The notes below the pieces were generated by a model. The model searched no databases. It worked only from the letters and a program-made list of their open reading frames with translations, and was not told the DNA's origin. A stretch of DNA of 64,000 nt, taken from CAYQLT01 sp964418425. GTDB lineage: Bacteria > Bacillota > Limnochordia > Limnochordales > Geochordaceae. Shown one piece after another: positions 16,933 to 26,271 of the stretch. The stretch lies in the NCBI GenBank assembly GCA_964418425.1, contig CAYQLT010000001.1, positions 62,001 through 126,000 on the forward strand, in the 5' to 3' direction. How positions within the stretch are numbered: position 1 is the stretch's first letter; each line of letters starts with the position of its first letter. The position numbers and the translations under genes were made by a program.

Positions 16933-17193
16933 ATGCGGCCATATGCACGGGGCTTCCACTGGGGCCTGGCCGCCCTGGTGTTGTTGGTGGGGTCGGTGGT
17001 GGGAGGAGCCCTGGCCGAAGGGTTGGGTCAGGCGGTTCCGCTGCTTGCCCGCTCGGCCCAGGCCGGCGTCGACGTCGCTTCCCTCAACGTGGCCGGGGTG
17101 CTGGATCTGGGCTTTCGGTTGATGGTGAAGGTCAACCTGGGGACGGCGGTGGGGTTGCTCGTCTCGGCCTGGATCCTGCGCTGGCTCCTTTAA
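16933..17193 (+). CDS. DUF4321 family small membrane protein
   Basis: About 86 residues with two hydrophobic helices (roughly residues 8-29 and 62-84) joined by a polar loop. It resembles the DUF4321 family found immediately upstream of maf in Clostridia-like genomes, and it has that position here, 18 nt before maf. An ATG at 16921 lies in the same frame but sits one base after its AGGTGG, too close for use, so ATG 16933 was chosen. Function unknown; a role in envelope or division is suggested only by neighbours. Confidence 0.7.
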   Translation: MRPYARGFHWGLAALVLLVGSVVGGALAEGLGQAVPLLARSAQAGVDVASLNVAGVLDLGFRLMVKVNLGTAVGLLVSAWILRWLL

Positions 17194-17211
17194 GGGTGTC
17201 TGCCCGCACCC

Positions 17212-17784
17212 ATGGGTCTTGTGCTTGCTTCGACATCCCCTCGCCGTCGGGAGCTTCTGGCCATGGTGGCGGCGAGCTTCGACGTGGAAGCCCCGCAGGT
17301 GCCGGAACGGCTGGATGCCCGGGAGCCACCGGATCGGGCGGTGGTGCGCCTGGCCGAGGCCAAGGCCCGGGAAGTGGCCCGGCGCAGGCCCTGCGACGTG
17401 GTGGTTGGCGCCGATACGGTCGTGGTGCTGGACGGGCAGATCCTGGGCAAGCCCGCCGACCCCGAGCAGGCCCGGCAGATGCTGTGCAGGCTGTCAGGGC
17501 GGCGCCACCAGGTTTGGACGGGCCTCGCGGTGGTGCGGGACATGGATGGCCGTCAGGTGCTGCACGCGGAGCGGACCGACGTCACCTTCCGCCGGCTGAC
17601 GGAAAGGGAGATCGAGCGGTACGTCAAGCTGGGCGAGGGGATGGACAAGGCGGGAGGATACGCGGCCCAGGGGGTCGGGGCGCTTTTGGTGGAGCGCATC
17701 GAGGGTTGCTTCTTCAATGTGGTGGGACTGCCGCTATCCCGGCTGGCAGAGCTTTTGCGAGGGTTCGGAATCGAGCTATGCTGA
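17212..17784 (+). CDS. maf: Maf-like nucleoside triphosphate pyrophosphatase
   Basis: 190 residues. Maf proteins hydrolyse non-canonical or dTTP/UTP-type nucleotides to monophosphates and are linked to septum control. The N-terminal LVLASTSPRRRELL motif binds the nucleotide phosphates, and VVVGADTVVVLDG carries the metal-binding aspartate. The C-terminal DKAGGYAAQG and FFNVVGLPL motifs are intact. It heads the maf-radC-mreBCD-min block, a conserved Firmicutes order. The stop overlaps the radC start (ATGCTGA), so the two are translationally coupled. Confidence 0.94.
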   Translation: MGLVLASTSPRRRELLAMVAASFDVEAPQVPERLDAREPPDRAVVRLAEAKAREVARRRPCDVVVGADTVVVLDGQILGKPADPEQARQMLCRLSGRRHQVWTGLAVVRDMDGRQVLHAERTDVTFRRLTEREIERYVKLGEGMDKAGGYAAQGVGALLVERIEGCFFNVVGLPLSRLAELLRGFGIELC

Positions 17785-18434
17785 GGCCCGGGCCTCGGGA
17801 GCGCCTGCTGCAGCACGGCCCGGATGCGCTTTCCGATGCGGAGCTTCTCGCCGTCATCCTGCGCACCGGCGCAGAAGGGCAGCCGGCCGTGGAGGTGGCG
17901 GGCGAATTGCTGGAACGGCTGGGGGGCCTGGGCGGGCTTTTGGCCGCCTATCCCGCCGAGCTGTTGCAGCACAAGGGTGTCGGTCCCGCGAAGGCTGCTC
18001 AGCTCCTGGCGGTGGTGGAGCTGGCCCGGCGGCTGGCGCGCCTGGGGGGCGAGCCGCGGCCGGTGATCGGGTCGCCGGCCGACGTGTTCGACCTTCTGTC
18101 GCTGGAGCTGGCGCGCCAGGACCGGGAGCAATTCGTGGTGATCCTGCTGGATACGCGCCATCAGGTTCTGGATGTTCACCGGGTCTCGGTGGGCGAGCTG
18201 AACCGGACGCCGGTGCATCCCCGGGAAGTGTTCAAGCCGGCCATCCGTCTGAGCAGCGCGGCGGTGGTTCTGGCCCACAATCACCCCAGCGGGGATCCGA
18301 CGCCCAGCCAGGAGGATCGGCACCTGACGCAGCGCCTGGCGGAGGCCGGCCGGCTTTTGGGGATCGAGGTGCTGGACCACGTGGTGATCGGCCACGGCCG
18401 CTACGCCAGTCTCAAGGAACTGGGGTGGCTGTGA
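17778..18434 (+). CDS. radC: RadC family JAMM/MPN-domain protein
   Basis: 218 residues. An N-terminal helix-hairpin-helix region (GVGPAKAAQLLAVVELARR) is followed by a JAMM metallo-hydrolase domain with the metal ligands His167, His169 and Asp180 in HNHPSGDPTPSQED. Despite its name, RadC has no settled role in DNA repair. ATG 17778 overlaps the maf stop. The order maf-radC-mreB is strongly conserved. All expected metal ligands are present, so the protein should be an active hydrolase. Confidence 0.93.
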   Translation: MLRPGPRERLLQHGPDALSDAELLAVILRTGAEGQPAVEVAGELLERLGGLGGLLAAYPAELLQHKGVGPAKAAQLLAVVELARRLARLGGEPRPVIGSPADVFDLLSLELARQDREQFVVILLDTRHQVLDVHRVSVGELNRTPVHPREVFKPAIRLSSAAVVLAHNHPSGDPTPSQEDRHLTQRLAEAGRLLGIEVLDHVVIGHGRYASLKELGWL

Positions 18435-18489
18435 CTTTCGTGGGTCCAGCGGCCCCCAGGGGGGTCGCCGAAGGGAACGACGAAGGCAG

Positions 18490-19512
18490 ATGGGTTGGTT
18501 TTTCGGGCGAGACATGGGGATCGACCTGGGAACCGCCAATACGCTGGTGTACGTCAAGGGCCGCGGGGTGGTGCTCCAGGAGCCCTCGGTGGTGGCCATC
18601 GACCGGGACAGCGGCGAGGTGCTGGCCGTGGGCGATGAGGCCAAGCAGATGGTGGGCCGAACCCCCGGCAACGTGGTCGCCGTGCGGCCCATGCGGGACG
18701 GGGTGATCGCGGACTTCGACGTCACCGAACGGATGCTGCGCCACTTCATCGCCAAGGCCGGCGGAGGGCGTGGGTTTGGCCGCCCCCGGGTGGTGGTGTC
18801 GGTGCCGTCGGGCGTGACCGAGGTGGAGCAGCGGGCGGTGGTGGACGCCGCCCTGTCGGCGGGGGCGCGCGACGCGCGGCTGATTCAGGAGCCCATGGCG
18901 GCGGCCATCGGGGTGGGCCTGCCGGTGCAGGAGCCGACGGGGTGCATGGTGGTCGACATCGGGGGCGGCACCACAGAGGTGGCCGTCATCTCGCTGGGCG
19001 GAATCGTGGCGCAGCGCTCCGTGCGCATCGCCGGCGACGAGATGGATGAGGCCATCATCCAGTACGTGCGGCGCACGTACAACCTGCTGGTGGGGGAGCG
19101 GACGGCCGAAGAGGTGAAGAAGGCCATCGGGTCGGCCTTTCCGGTGGTGGACGATCAGGTGTTCGAGGTCCGGGGCCGGGACCTAGTGACGGGGCTGCCC
19201 CGCACCCTCCAGCTGGCGGGGCGGGAGGTGCGGGAGGCCCTCACCGAGCCGGTCATGGCCATCGTGGAGGCGGTTCGGGTGACGCTGGAGCGCACGCCGC
19301 CCGAGCTGGCCGCCGACATCGTGGACCGGGGACTGGTGCTGGCGGGCGGAGGCGCGTTGCTGAAGGGCCTGGACAAGCTGTTGGCCCAGGAGACCCAGAT
19401 GCCGGTTCACGTGGCTGACGATCCGCTGACGGCGGTGGTGACCGGGGCCGGCATGGCGCTGGAGCATTTCGACCGCATGAACCGGGTGCTCATCAACCCG
19501 AGGCGGCTGTGA
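18490..19512 (+). CDS. mreB: Rod shape-determining protein MreB
   Basis: 340 residues, full-length bacterial actin. MreB polymerises on the inner face of the membrane and guides the elongation machinery. Phosphate-binding loops are clear: DLGTANTLVYVKG near the N-terminus, VVDIGGGTTEVAVISLGG in the middle and LAGGGALLKGLD near the C-terminus. The N-terminal GWFFGRDMG gives a short amphipathic start suited to membrane contact. It is followed by mreC, mreD, a PBP2 and rodA, so the complete elongasome core is encoded together. Confidence 0.97.
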   Translation: MGWFFGRDMGIDLGTANTLVYVKGRGVVLQEPSVVAIDRDSGEVLAVGDEAKQMVGRTPGNVVAVRPMRDGVIADFDVTERMLRHFIAKAGGGRGFGRPRVVVSVPSGVTEVEQRAVVDAALSAGARDARLIQEPMAAAIGVGLPVQEPTGCMVVDIGGGTTEVAVISLGGIVAQRSVRIAGDEMDEAIIQYVRRTYNLLVGERTAEEVKKAIGSAFPVVDDQVFEVRGRDLVTGLPRTLQLAGREVREALTEPVMAIVEAVRVTLERTPPELAADIVDRGLVLAGGGALLKGLDKLLAQETQMPVHVADDPLTAVVTGAGMALEHFDRMNRVLINPRRL

Positions 19513-19645
19513 CCCGGGCGGGATGGGGCGGTCCGGGGTAGGCTGCCGGGGCCGGCCGCCGCCGGGTGCATGGGAGCGGCACAGCCCGCAAGCGCCGTCC
19601 GGGCCGGTGCGGGTGCGAGGCGACGGGTGAGGTGGCGGCGAGCCC

Positions 19646-20503
19646 ATGGGCAACAGAGGCGGGGGACGAGGGCCGGAGCCGGCCACCACCTGGTGGCGGA
19701 GTTCGCTTTTGTGGGGCGCCGGGGCGCTTCTGGTCGTGATCAGCGCGTTCGTGACCTCCGAACCCCGATCTCGCCGAACCTTGCCCGAGCGCTGGCTTTT
19801 GGATGCGCTGGCTCCCATCCAGGGAGCGGTGGCCTGGGCCGGGCGTAGCGTGAGCGAGACAGCGTCGTCGCTGGCCCGGATGGGACAGCTCGAGCAGGAG
19901 AACCGGCGCCTGCGGCGCGAGCTGGACGAAGCGCGGCTTCAGCTTTCCCTGCTCGCCGGGGTCTTCGAAGAAAACCGTCAGCTTCGCCGCGCCCTGGAGC
20001 TTCCCGAGGTCGCGGGCTACCGGCTGGTGGCCGCGGAGGTGATCCAGAGGCGGCCCTCCCGGTGGTACGCCCAGGTGCTCCTCAACCGGGGCGCCTCGGA
20101 CGGTATCGCCCCCCTGGCTGCGGTGATGGCTGCAGGAGGGCTCGTGGGCCAGGTGGTGCAGGTCTCCGACAAGACCGCCACCGTCAGCCTCCTGAGCGAT
20201 GTGGAGTCCGCGGCGGGGGGCCTGGTGCTGCGCACCGGGGACCTGGTGCTGGTCCAGGGGCTGGACCGCGGCAGCGAGCTTCGAGTCAAAAGCCTCACGC
20301 CGCAGTCCTCCTTCGAGTCGGGGGACGTGGTGGTCAGCTCGGGCCTGGGCGGGGTGTACCCCCGGGGGGTTCTGATAGGCACCCTCCGTTCCGTGCGGGA
20401 GCTCCCGGGCGGCCTGGGCCGAGAAGGGCATCTGATGGCTGCAGCTGACTTTGATCGGCTGCACGTGGTGTTCGTGCTGGTCGCGCAGGAGGCGGGGAAG
20501 TGA
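19646..20503 (+). CDS. mreC: Rod shape-determining protein MreC
   Basis: 285 residues. One transmembrane helix (about residues 25-45), a coiled coil with repeated leucines (EQENRRLRRELDEARLQLSL, about residues 88-110), then the beta-barrel MreC domain with ASDGIAPLAAVMAAGGLVGQV and a later VVVSSGLGGVYPRGVLIG block. MreC links MreB to periplasmic cell-wall synthases. It sits between mreB (134 nt) and mreD (7 nt). ATG 19646 is used. Confidence 0.95.
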   Translation: MGNRGGGRGPEPATTWWRSSLLWGAGALLVVISAFVTSEPRSRRTLPERWLLDALAPIQGAVAWAGRSVSETASSLARMGQLEQENRRLRRELDEARLQLSLLAGVFEENRQLRRALELPEVAGYRLVAAEVIQRRPSRWYAQVLLNRGASDGIAPLAAVMAAGGLVGQVVQVSDKTATVSLLSDVESAAGGLVLRTGDLVLVQGLDRGSELRVKSLTPQSSFESGDVVVSSGLGGVYPRGVLIGTLRSVRELPGGLGREGHLMAAADFDRLHVVFVLVAQEAGK

Positions 20504-20509
20504 GGGCGC

Positions 20510-21049
20510 GTGGCAACCCAGTTGACTCCTGGCGGCGAGCGGCGTTGGGTTGGGTGGGCCTTGCTTACGCTGGGTGTGGCCCTGGACTGGACGGTTTTCC
20601 GGGGGCTAACCCTTTTCGGGCAATCTCCGGACCCCGTCCTGGCAGCGGCCCTGGTGGCTGCAGCGCTGGGGCAGGAGCGGGCAGCGGGTATGGTGGGTGT
20701 GCTGGGCGGACTTCTGGCCGATCTGCCGGGCGGTCTTTTGGTGGGTATCGGAGGCGTCAGCCGCGGGCTGGCTGCCTCGGGCGCGGCCCGCTTGGTGGCT
20801 CGACTCGGCACGGAGCCCTACGTTTTGCTGGTGGGGCTGGTGATGCTGGCATCGTCGGCGGAGTGGGCCATCTCCCTGGTCGGAGCCTGGGCGTTTGGGG
20901 TGCGCGTCTCGCTGTCCCTGCACACCCTCGCGGGCGCCGCCTCCCGGATCTTGCTGACGGCAGCCCTCTTTTCGACCCTCTACCCCCTGGGCGCATGGTG
21001 GTACCGGCCTTCCTTCCATGGCCGGGTACAGCAGCCCCAGGGCCTGTGA
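20510..21049 (+). CDS. mreD: Rod shape-determining protein MreD
   Basis: 179 residues with five or six hydrophobic helices, as expected for the small polytopic membrane protein of the elongasome. Assignment rests mainly on length, topology and position between mreC and the PBP2 gene, because MreD sequences are poorly conserved. The segment GLLADLPGGLLVGIGGVSRGL resembles the family's conserved loop. GTG 20510 follows GTGAGGG seven bases after the mreC stop. Confidence 0.88.
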   Translation: MATQLTPGGERRWVGWALLTLGVALDWTVFRGLTLFGQSPDPVLAAALVAAALGQERAAGMVGVLGGLLADLPGGLLVGIGGVSRGLAASGAARLVARLGTEPYVLLVGLVMLASSAEWAISLVGAWAFGVRVSLSLHTLAGAASRILLTAALFSTLYPLGAWWYRPSFHGRVQQPQGL

Positions 21050-21073
21050 GGGTGCGGGCAGGGGGGCAAAAGG

Positions 21074-22969
21074 GTGAGAGGCGAGCTGGCCCGTAAGGGT
21101 GCGGTCTCCATCGAGGCCCGCCTGCGGTGGTTGGCGAGCCTGCTGTCGGCCGTGGTGCTGGTGCTGGCCGGTCGCCTGTGGTACGTGCAGGTGGTCCGCG
21201 GTGAGCAGTACGCGGTCAGAGCCGAGAGCAACCGGCTCCGGGAGGTTCCGCTCACGGCTCCCCGCGGCCTCATCTACGACCGTGCGGGCCGCCCGATGGT
21301 GGGCAACCGGAAGTCTTTCACCGTCTCCTTTCTAGCGGACGGGGATGTCGGGCGCCGGGCCGAGACCCTGCGTCAGTTGGCCGGCCTGCTGGACGTGGAC
21401 GAGTCGGTGCTTGCCGACGCCTGGGCGTCGGGCTACCAGCCCGGGTCGCCGGAGCCGGTACGGCTGTGGCGGGATGCCACCCCTTCCCAGGTCATCGCGG
21501 TGGAGGAGCGCAAAAGCCAGCTTCCCGGCGTGGTGGTCGAGGAGGAGCCCGTTCGCAACTACTTGCTGGGAGCGCGGGCAGCCCACATCCTTGGCTACGT
21601 CGCCCCCATCGAGCTTGAGGAGTTGCAGCGGTTCGGGGAGCTGGGGTACCGGGGCACGGACCTGGTCGGCCGGATGGGCATCGAGAGAGCTTACGAGTCG
21701 CTGCTGCGGGGAGCAGACGGCTACCGCAGGATCGAGGTGGACGCCCTGGAGCGGCCGCGGCGGGTGCTGGAGGAGCACCCGCCCGTGCCCGGGGCGGACC
21801 TCGTCCTGACCGTCGATCTGGAGCTGCAGGCGGCGACCGAACAGGCCCTGGAGCGGGGGGTGGCCCGGGCGGCCGAAATGCGGCGCGCCAGCGGCGTGGC
21901 CTCGACGGCACCCGTGGCCGGTGCGGCCGTGGTGCTGGAAGCCCGAACGGGTGCCGTGCTGGCCATGGCCACCTACCCAGGCTACGATCCCCGCCAGCTG
22001 ATGCCCTGGAACCGGGATCGCGTGCGCTACCTCGAGGCCCTCCAGCGCGACCCATCCGGTCCCTTTCTCAACCGGGTGACCCGCGGGGTGTATCCTCCGG
22101 GCTCCACCTTCAAGGTGATCACGGCCACGGCCGCCATCGCCGAGGGAAAGCTGCGCCCCGATGAGCGTATCGAGGTGGACGGGCGCGGTCCGTTTGGCAT
22201 GTTGGACTGGTGGTTCCGCCTGGGGCTGGCGGGGCCGGGTAAAGCGTTGAGCCTGGTGGAGGCCATGGAGTGGTCCAGCAACGACTTCTTCTGGGAACTG
22301 GGCCGCCGGGTGGACATCGATGGGCTGGCGCGCTGGGCTCGCCGGTTCGGACTGGGGCAGTCTCTGGGCATCGACCTGTATCCCGGCGACCGGGAGGGGC
22401 TGATCCCCGATCCGGACTGGAAGCAGCGACGGTATGCGTCCCGGCCCATCTCGGAGCGGCTGTGGTACGCCTCCGAGACCCTGCACATAGCCATCGGCCA
22501 GGGTTTCCTGGAGGTGACCCCCCTGCAAATGGCTGCCGTGTATGCGGCCCTGGCCACCGACGGGGTCATCTACCGGCCGTATCTGGTGGAGCGGGTGCTC
22601 CGCCCCGACGGCACGACGTTGTGGGAGCATCGCCCGCAGGTTCTGCGGGTGGTGCCGGCCCCCCGCGGGGTCTGGCGACTTTTGCGGGAGGGGCTCGCGC
22701 GCGTGGTTTCCGGACCTCATGGCACGGCCCGCAGTGCGTTTTCGGGGTTCTTTGTGCCGGTGGGCGGCAAGACGGGAACCGCGGAGGTGGCGAACCAGGA
22801 AGGCGCAGGGCACGCCTGGTTTGTGGGCATTGCCCCCGTGGATAATCCGGAGATCGTGGTGGCGGTGGTGATCGAACACGGGGGTGGCGGAGCTCGGGCG
22901 GCGGCTCCGGTCGCTCGGGAGATCCTGGCTTACTACTTCGGAGGGGAACTTGCCGCCGCCCGGCGCTGA
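21074..22969 (+). CDS. mrdA: Penicillin-binding protein 2 (transpeptidase of the elongasome)
   Basis: 631 residues, a class B PBP that cross-links peptidoglycan during elongation. A single N-terminal membrane helix is followed by the pedestal domain and a transpeptidase domain with all three active-site motifs: SxxK at Ser344 (GSTFK), SxN at residues 401-403 (SSN) and KTGT at 566-569. GTG 21074 follows GGGGGCAAAAGG. It partners RodA, encoded about 2 kb downstream after minCDE. Nothing unusual was seen except the minCDE genes between it and rodA, which is common in Clostridia-type clusters. Confidence 0.95.
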   Translation: MRGELARKGAVSIEARLRWLASLLSAVVLVLAGRLWYVQVVRGEQYAVRAESNRLREVPLTAPRGLIYDRAGRPMVGNRKSFTVSFLADGDVGRRAETLRQLAGLLDVDESVLADAWASGYQPGSPEPVRLWRDATPSQVIAVEERKSQLPGVVVEEEPVRNYLLGARAAHILGYVAPIELEELQRFGELGYRGTDLVGRMGIERAYESLLRGADGYRRIEVDALERPRRVLEEHPPVPGADLVLTVDLELQAATEQALERGVARAAEMRRASGVASTAPVAGAAVVLEARTGAVLAMATYPGYDPRQLMPWNRDRVRYLEALQRDPSGPFLNRVTRGVYPPGSTFKVITATAAIAEGKLRPDERIEVDGRGPFGMLDWWFRLGLAGPGKALSLVEAMEWSSNDFFWELGRRVDIDGLARWARRFGLGQSLGIDLYPGDREGLIPDPDWKQRRYASRPISERLWYASETLHIAIGQGFLEVTPLQMAAVYAALATDGVIYRPYLVERVLRPDGTTLWEHRPQVLRVVPAPRGVWRLLREGLARVVSGPHGTARSAFSGFFVPVGGKTGTAEVANQEGAGHAWFVGIAPVDNPEIVVAVVIEHGGGGARAAAPVAREILAYYFGGELAAARR

Positions 22970-23148
22970 AGGAGTGGTATTTGGGCCGCAGAAGTGGGAA
23001 CATCACCGACCGATTCGTGGAGGCCTTCGGTCCGTCGTCTGCCCGATGCGGCCAGTCGGGGCAGGTCGGGCGGCGTTCGGGTCGGCGGGGTTGGCTGGCG
23101 CTGGAGGGCCCCCGACGGGGCCGGCGAGGGGACAGGCGATGGGAACCC

Positions 23149-23967
23149 ATGGAAGCGCAGCAGGCGACCGCGCGGGAGACGGTGGTGTTGAAAGGCTCCC
23201 GGCGTGGGCTGTCGGTGGTCATTGACGAGGATGCACCCTTCGAGCACGTGCTGGAGAGCCTTCGCCATAAGCTCCTGCCGGCTCGTAAGTTCTTTGCGGG
23301 CGCGCCGGTGCGCCTGGAAGTGGGTTGCCGGCTCGCCACCTGGTCGCAGTGGCTGCAGCTCATCGAAACGCTGAAGGAGTGCGGGTTGGAGGTGGAGGTG
23401 GGCGGGGCGGCGGAGCTGTCCCGGCCCGGGCCTTCGGAGGGCAGGGGGGCTCTTTCCCTACCTGAGGCGCCGCGGGCCATCATCGGGTCGGCCCGCCTGG
23501 CGTCGGATCCGTCGGGTGCCGGGCTTGCCTACCCGGTCCGGGGTCGCCACTCCAGGCAGGCGGGGCTGCGCACCCTGCTGGTGCGTCGCACCCTGCGATC
23601 GGGGCAGCGCGTCGCGTTCGACGGCAATGTGGTGGTGCTGGGCGACGTCAACCCCGGCGCGGAGGTCGTGGCGGCCGGGGATATCGTGGTCGTAGGCGCG
23701 CTGAGGGGTGTGGCCCACGCGGGCGCTCGCGGCGACGAAGAGGCCATCGTGGTGGCGTTACGGCTGTCCCCGTTGCAGCTCCGCATCGCCCATCGGGTGG
23801 CACGGGCCCCTGAAGAGCCCGATGGGGTGCAGCCGGCCGCAGGGCCGGAGCTGGCCCGGGTGCGGGGCGAGGTGGTGGAGGTTCAGCCGTATGCGGCCTT
23901 TACGGAGGAGGGCGCGCAGGCATGGCGGGGAGAGTTATCGTCGTCACCAGCGGGAAAGGCGGGGTAG
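23149..23967 (+). CDS. minC: Septum site-determining protein MinC
   Basis: About 272 residues. The N-terminal domain (TVVLKGSRRGLSVVIDED) and the C-terminal right-handed beta-helix (NVVVLGDVNPGAEVVAAGDI, then VVVGALRGVAHAGARGDEEA) are both present; the latter binds MinD and FtsZ. MinC stops Z-ring assembly away from midcell. The ATG at 23149 is in frame; an ATG ten bases earlier is out of frame. The 3' end overlaps minD by 46 nt. A spacer of about 180 nt after the PBP2 gene contains no credible gene. Confidence 0.92.
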   Translation: MEAQQATARETVVLKGSRRGLSVVIDEDAPFEHVLESLRHKLLPARKFFAGAPVRLEVGCRLATWSQWLQLIETLKECGLEVEVGGAAELSRPGPSEGRGALSLPEAPRAIIGSARLASDPSGAGLAYPVRGRHSRQAGLRTLLVRRTLRSGQRVAFDGNVVVLGDVNPGAEVVAAGDIVVVGALRGVAHAGARGDEEAIVVALRLSPLQLRIAHRVARAPEEPDGVQPAAGPELARVRGEVVEVQPYAAFTEEGAQAWRGELSSSPAGKAG

Positions 23968-24722
23968 GCAAGACCACGGCGACGGCCAACCTGGGTACCG
24001 CGCTGGGCCGGATGGGGCGCCGGGTGGTCGTGGTGGACGCCGACATCGGCCTTCGCAACCTGGACGTGGTCCTGGGTCTCGAAAACCGGATCGTCTACGA
24101 CCTGGTGGATGTCATCGAGGGCACCTGCAAGCTGAAGGCTGCCTTGATCCGGGACAAGCGGGTGGATAACCTGGTGCTGCTGCCGGCGGCCCAGACCCGC
24201 GGCAAGGATGCGGTGGCCCCGGAGCAAATGCGGGACTTGACGGCTCAGCTCCAGGAGGAGTTTGACTACGTCCTCATCGACTCGCCGGCCGGCATCGATC
24301 ACGGCTTTCACACGGCGGTCGCCGGCGCGACGGAGGCCATCATCGTGACCACGCCGGAGGTGGCGGCGGTCCGGGACGCAGACCGGGTCATCGGCATCCT
24401 GGAGAGCCGGGAGCTTTACCAGCCCCGGTTGATCATCAACCGGATCCGGCCGCAGATGGTCCGGCGGGGCGACATGATGGAGGTCGGCGACGTCATCGAG
24501 ATCCTGGCCATTCCCCTGATCGGCGTGGTCCCCGATGACGAGGAGATCATCGTTTCCACCAACCGGGGCGAGCCGGTGGTGCTGGACGGGCGGTCCCGGG
24601 CCGGCCAGGCCTTCTGGGACATCGCCCGCCGGTTGGAGGGACATGAGGTTCCGTTTACGGACTTCCAGGACGGGGGGCTTCTGGCGCGCCTTCGGCGCCT
24701 GGTGCGCGGACCCAAGAGCTGA
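23922..24722 (+). CDS. minD: Septum site-determining ATPase MinD
   Basis: 266 residues, a ParA/MinD-type P-loop ATPase. The deviant Walker A motif SGKGGVGKT is at residues 10-18 with the signature lysine, and the DADIGLRNLDVVLGLENR switch region and DYVLIDSPAGID Walker B are intact. The C-terminus (LLARLRRLVRG) is the amphipathic membrane-targeting helix. The gene starts inside minC, implying coupled translation and matched amounts of the two proteins. MinE follows after 48 nt. Confidence 0.97.
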   Translation: MAGRVIVVTSGKGGVGKTTATANLGTALGRMGRRVVVVDADIGLRNLDVVLGLENRIVYDLVDVIEGTCKLKAALIRDKRVDNLVLLPAAQTRGKDAVAPEQMRDLTAQLQEEFDYVLIDSPAGIDHGFHTAVAGATEAIIVTTPEVAAVRDADRVIGILESRELYQPRLIINRIRPQMVRRGDMMEVGDVIEILAIPLIGVVPDDEEIIVSTNRGEPVVLDGRSRAGQAFWDIARRLEGHEVPFTDFQDGGLLARLRRLVRGPKS

Positions 24723-24770
24723 GCCCGGGCGGCAGGCCCAGGGGCTCGCAGGCAAGGAGGCCCGAGCGGG

Positions 24771-25058
24771 ATGGCTTGGTTTTCACGGCTAATGAGTCAC
24801 CGGCCCCCGAAAAGCGCCGACGTCGCCAGCGAGCGCTTGCAGCTGGTGCTCAAATACGACCGCGCCCGTGTGCCGCCCGGGCTCATCACCACGTTGAAGG
24901 ATGAGATCCTGGCGGTGATCTCCCGCTACCTCGACGTGGTCGAGGAGGGTATCGAGGTCACGCTGTCGCCGTCTGGAAATCGCCAGGACGCACCGGTGGC
25001 CCTGGTGGCCAACGTCCCCATCCGCGGCCCCCGGGGGCCGGTCCCTTCCCGGCGGTGA
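24771..25058 (+). CDS. minE: Cell division topological specificity factor MinE
   Basis: 95 residues. The N-terminal MAWFSRLM can serve as the membrane-targeting sequence, followed by the conserved ASERLQLVLKYDRARVPP segment that contacts MinD, and LKDEILAVISRYLDV of the dimerisation domain. MinE drives pole-to-pole oscillation of MinCD. Its presence places this organism with MinE-using Bacillota (Clostridia-like) rather than DivIVA-only systems such as Bacillus. It is 3 nt from rodA. Confidence 0.95.
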   Translation: MAWFSRLMSHRPPKSADVASERLQLVLKYDRARVPPGLITTLKDEILAVISRYLDVVEEGIEVTLSPSGNRQDAPVALVANVPIRGPRGPVPSRR

Positions 25059-25061
25059 CCC

Positions 25062-26189
25062 ATGCCGGCGCCGCCTGCCAGGGCGCGGCCATGGTATCGG
25101 GCCACGGACTGGGTTCTTGTCGGCTCCGTGGCCGCGCTGGCGGGGCTCGGGCTGGTGATGGTCTACTCGGCCACCCGTTCCTGGGCACCTGACCCCACCT
25201 TCTACCTGCGCCGCCAGGCCATAAATCTGGGCGTGGGCGCGCTCGCGCTGGTCGTTGGGGCGGCGGTGGACTACCGCAGGCTCCTGCGCTACGGGCCCTG
25301 GATTTACCTGGGAGGGCTGGCGCTATTGGCGGCAGTGCTGGTGGCGGGCCGGCGGGTGGCGGGAACCCAGGGATGGCTGGCGCTGGGGCGATGGAGTCTC
25401 CAGCCGGCGGAGCTGGCCAAGGTGGCCCTGGCGGTGGCCCTGGCAGGTTACCTGGCGGAGCACCGCCCGCCACGCCGGTGGCCGGACCTGGTGGCACCCA
25501 CCGGCCTCGCGCTGGTGTACACCTCCCTGGTGCTGATCCAGCCGGATCTCGGAACCGCCGTGGTGTTTGTGGTCATCCTGATGGGCATGCTGTTTGCGGC
25601 GCAAACTCCCGCAAAGTTCCTGGCCTGGATGACGCTCGCCGGGTTGGCGGCTGCGGGGCTGGCAGTGGCCTTCACCTGGGCGGGCTGGTGGCCGCTGCTC
25701 AAGCCCCACCAGCTTCAGCGGTTGGCCGTGCTGGTGCAGCCGGGCCTGGTGGACAAGGGTGCGGGTTGGAACGTGTTGCAGTCGGTCATCGCCGTCGGTT
25801 CGGGCAGGTTGTTCGGTCGGGGGCTGTTTTCCGGCCCCCAGACCCAACTGGCCTTCTTGCCATCCCGGCACACCGACTTCATCTTCTCTGCGGTGGCCGA
25901 GGAGCTGGGGTTCTTGGGCGCCGGGGCGGTCCTGGGGGCGTACTACCTGGTCTGCCGACGTATTCTCCGGGCGGCCCAGCTGGCCCGGGACAGGGCCGGA
26001 AGCCTTCTGGCCGTGGGTGTGCTCATCCCGTTGAGCTTTCACGTGGTGGTCAACATCGGCATGACGCTGGCGCTGGTGCCGGTGATGGGCATCCCGCTCC
26101 CCTTCCTCAGCTACGGGGGAAGCAACCTGGTCGCCTCGCTGACAGGCGTCGGATTGGTGCTGAGCGTGGCGAACCGGCGCCGGGCGTAA
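25062..26189 (+). CDS. rodA: SEDS peptidoglycan glycosyltransferase RodA
   Basis: 375 residues with about ten membrane helices, of the SEDS family that polymerises lipid II into glycan strands. Diagnostic pieces are GLVMVYSATRS at the start, LIQPDLGTAVVF in the middle, FLPSRHTDFIFSAVAEELGFLGA near the extracellular loop and GIPLPFLSYGGSNL near the end. Position with mreBCD and PBP2 favours RodA over FtsW. ATG 25062 lies three bases after minE, so the min and rod genes are cotranscribed. Confidence 0.93.
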   Translation: MPAPPARARPWYRATDWVLVGSVAALAGLGLVMVYSATRSWAPDPTFYLRRQAINLGVGALALVVGAAVDYRRLLRYGPWIYLGGLALLAAVLVAGRRVAGTQGWLALGRWSLQPAELAKVALAVALAGYLAEHRPPRRWPDLVAPTGLALVYTSLVLIQPDLGTAVVFVVILMGMLFAAQTPAKFLAWMTLAGLAAAGLAVAFTWAGWWPLLKPHQLQRLAVLVQPGLVDKGAGWNVLQSVIAVGSGRLFGRGLFSGPQTQLAFLPSRHTDFIFSAVAEELGFLGAGAVLGAYYLVCRRILRAAQLARDRAGSLLAVGVLIPLSFHVVVNIGMTLALVPVMGIPLPFLSYGGSNLVASLTGVGLVLSVANRRRA

Positions 26190-26271
26190 TGGGGCCGGGG
26201 CTGGCCGTGCAGGGGCCGAAGGCGACATAGACTGAATCCGGGTCAGGCGGGAGCGGGAGGGGAGAGCCCGC

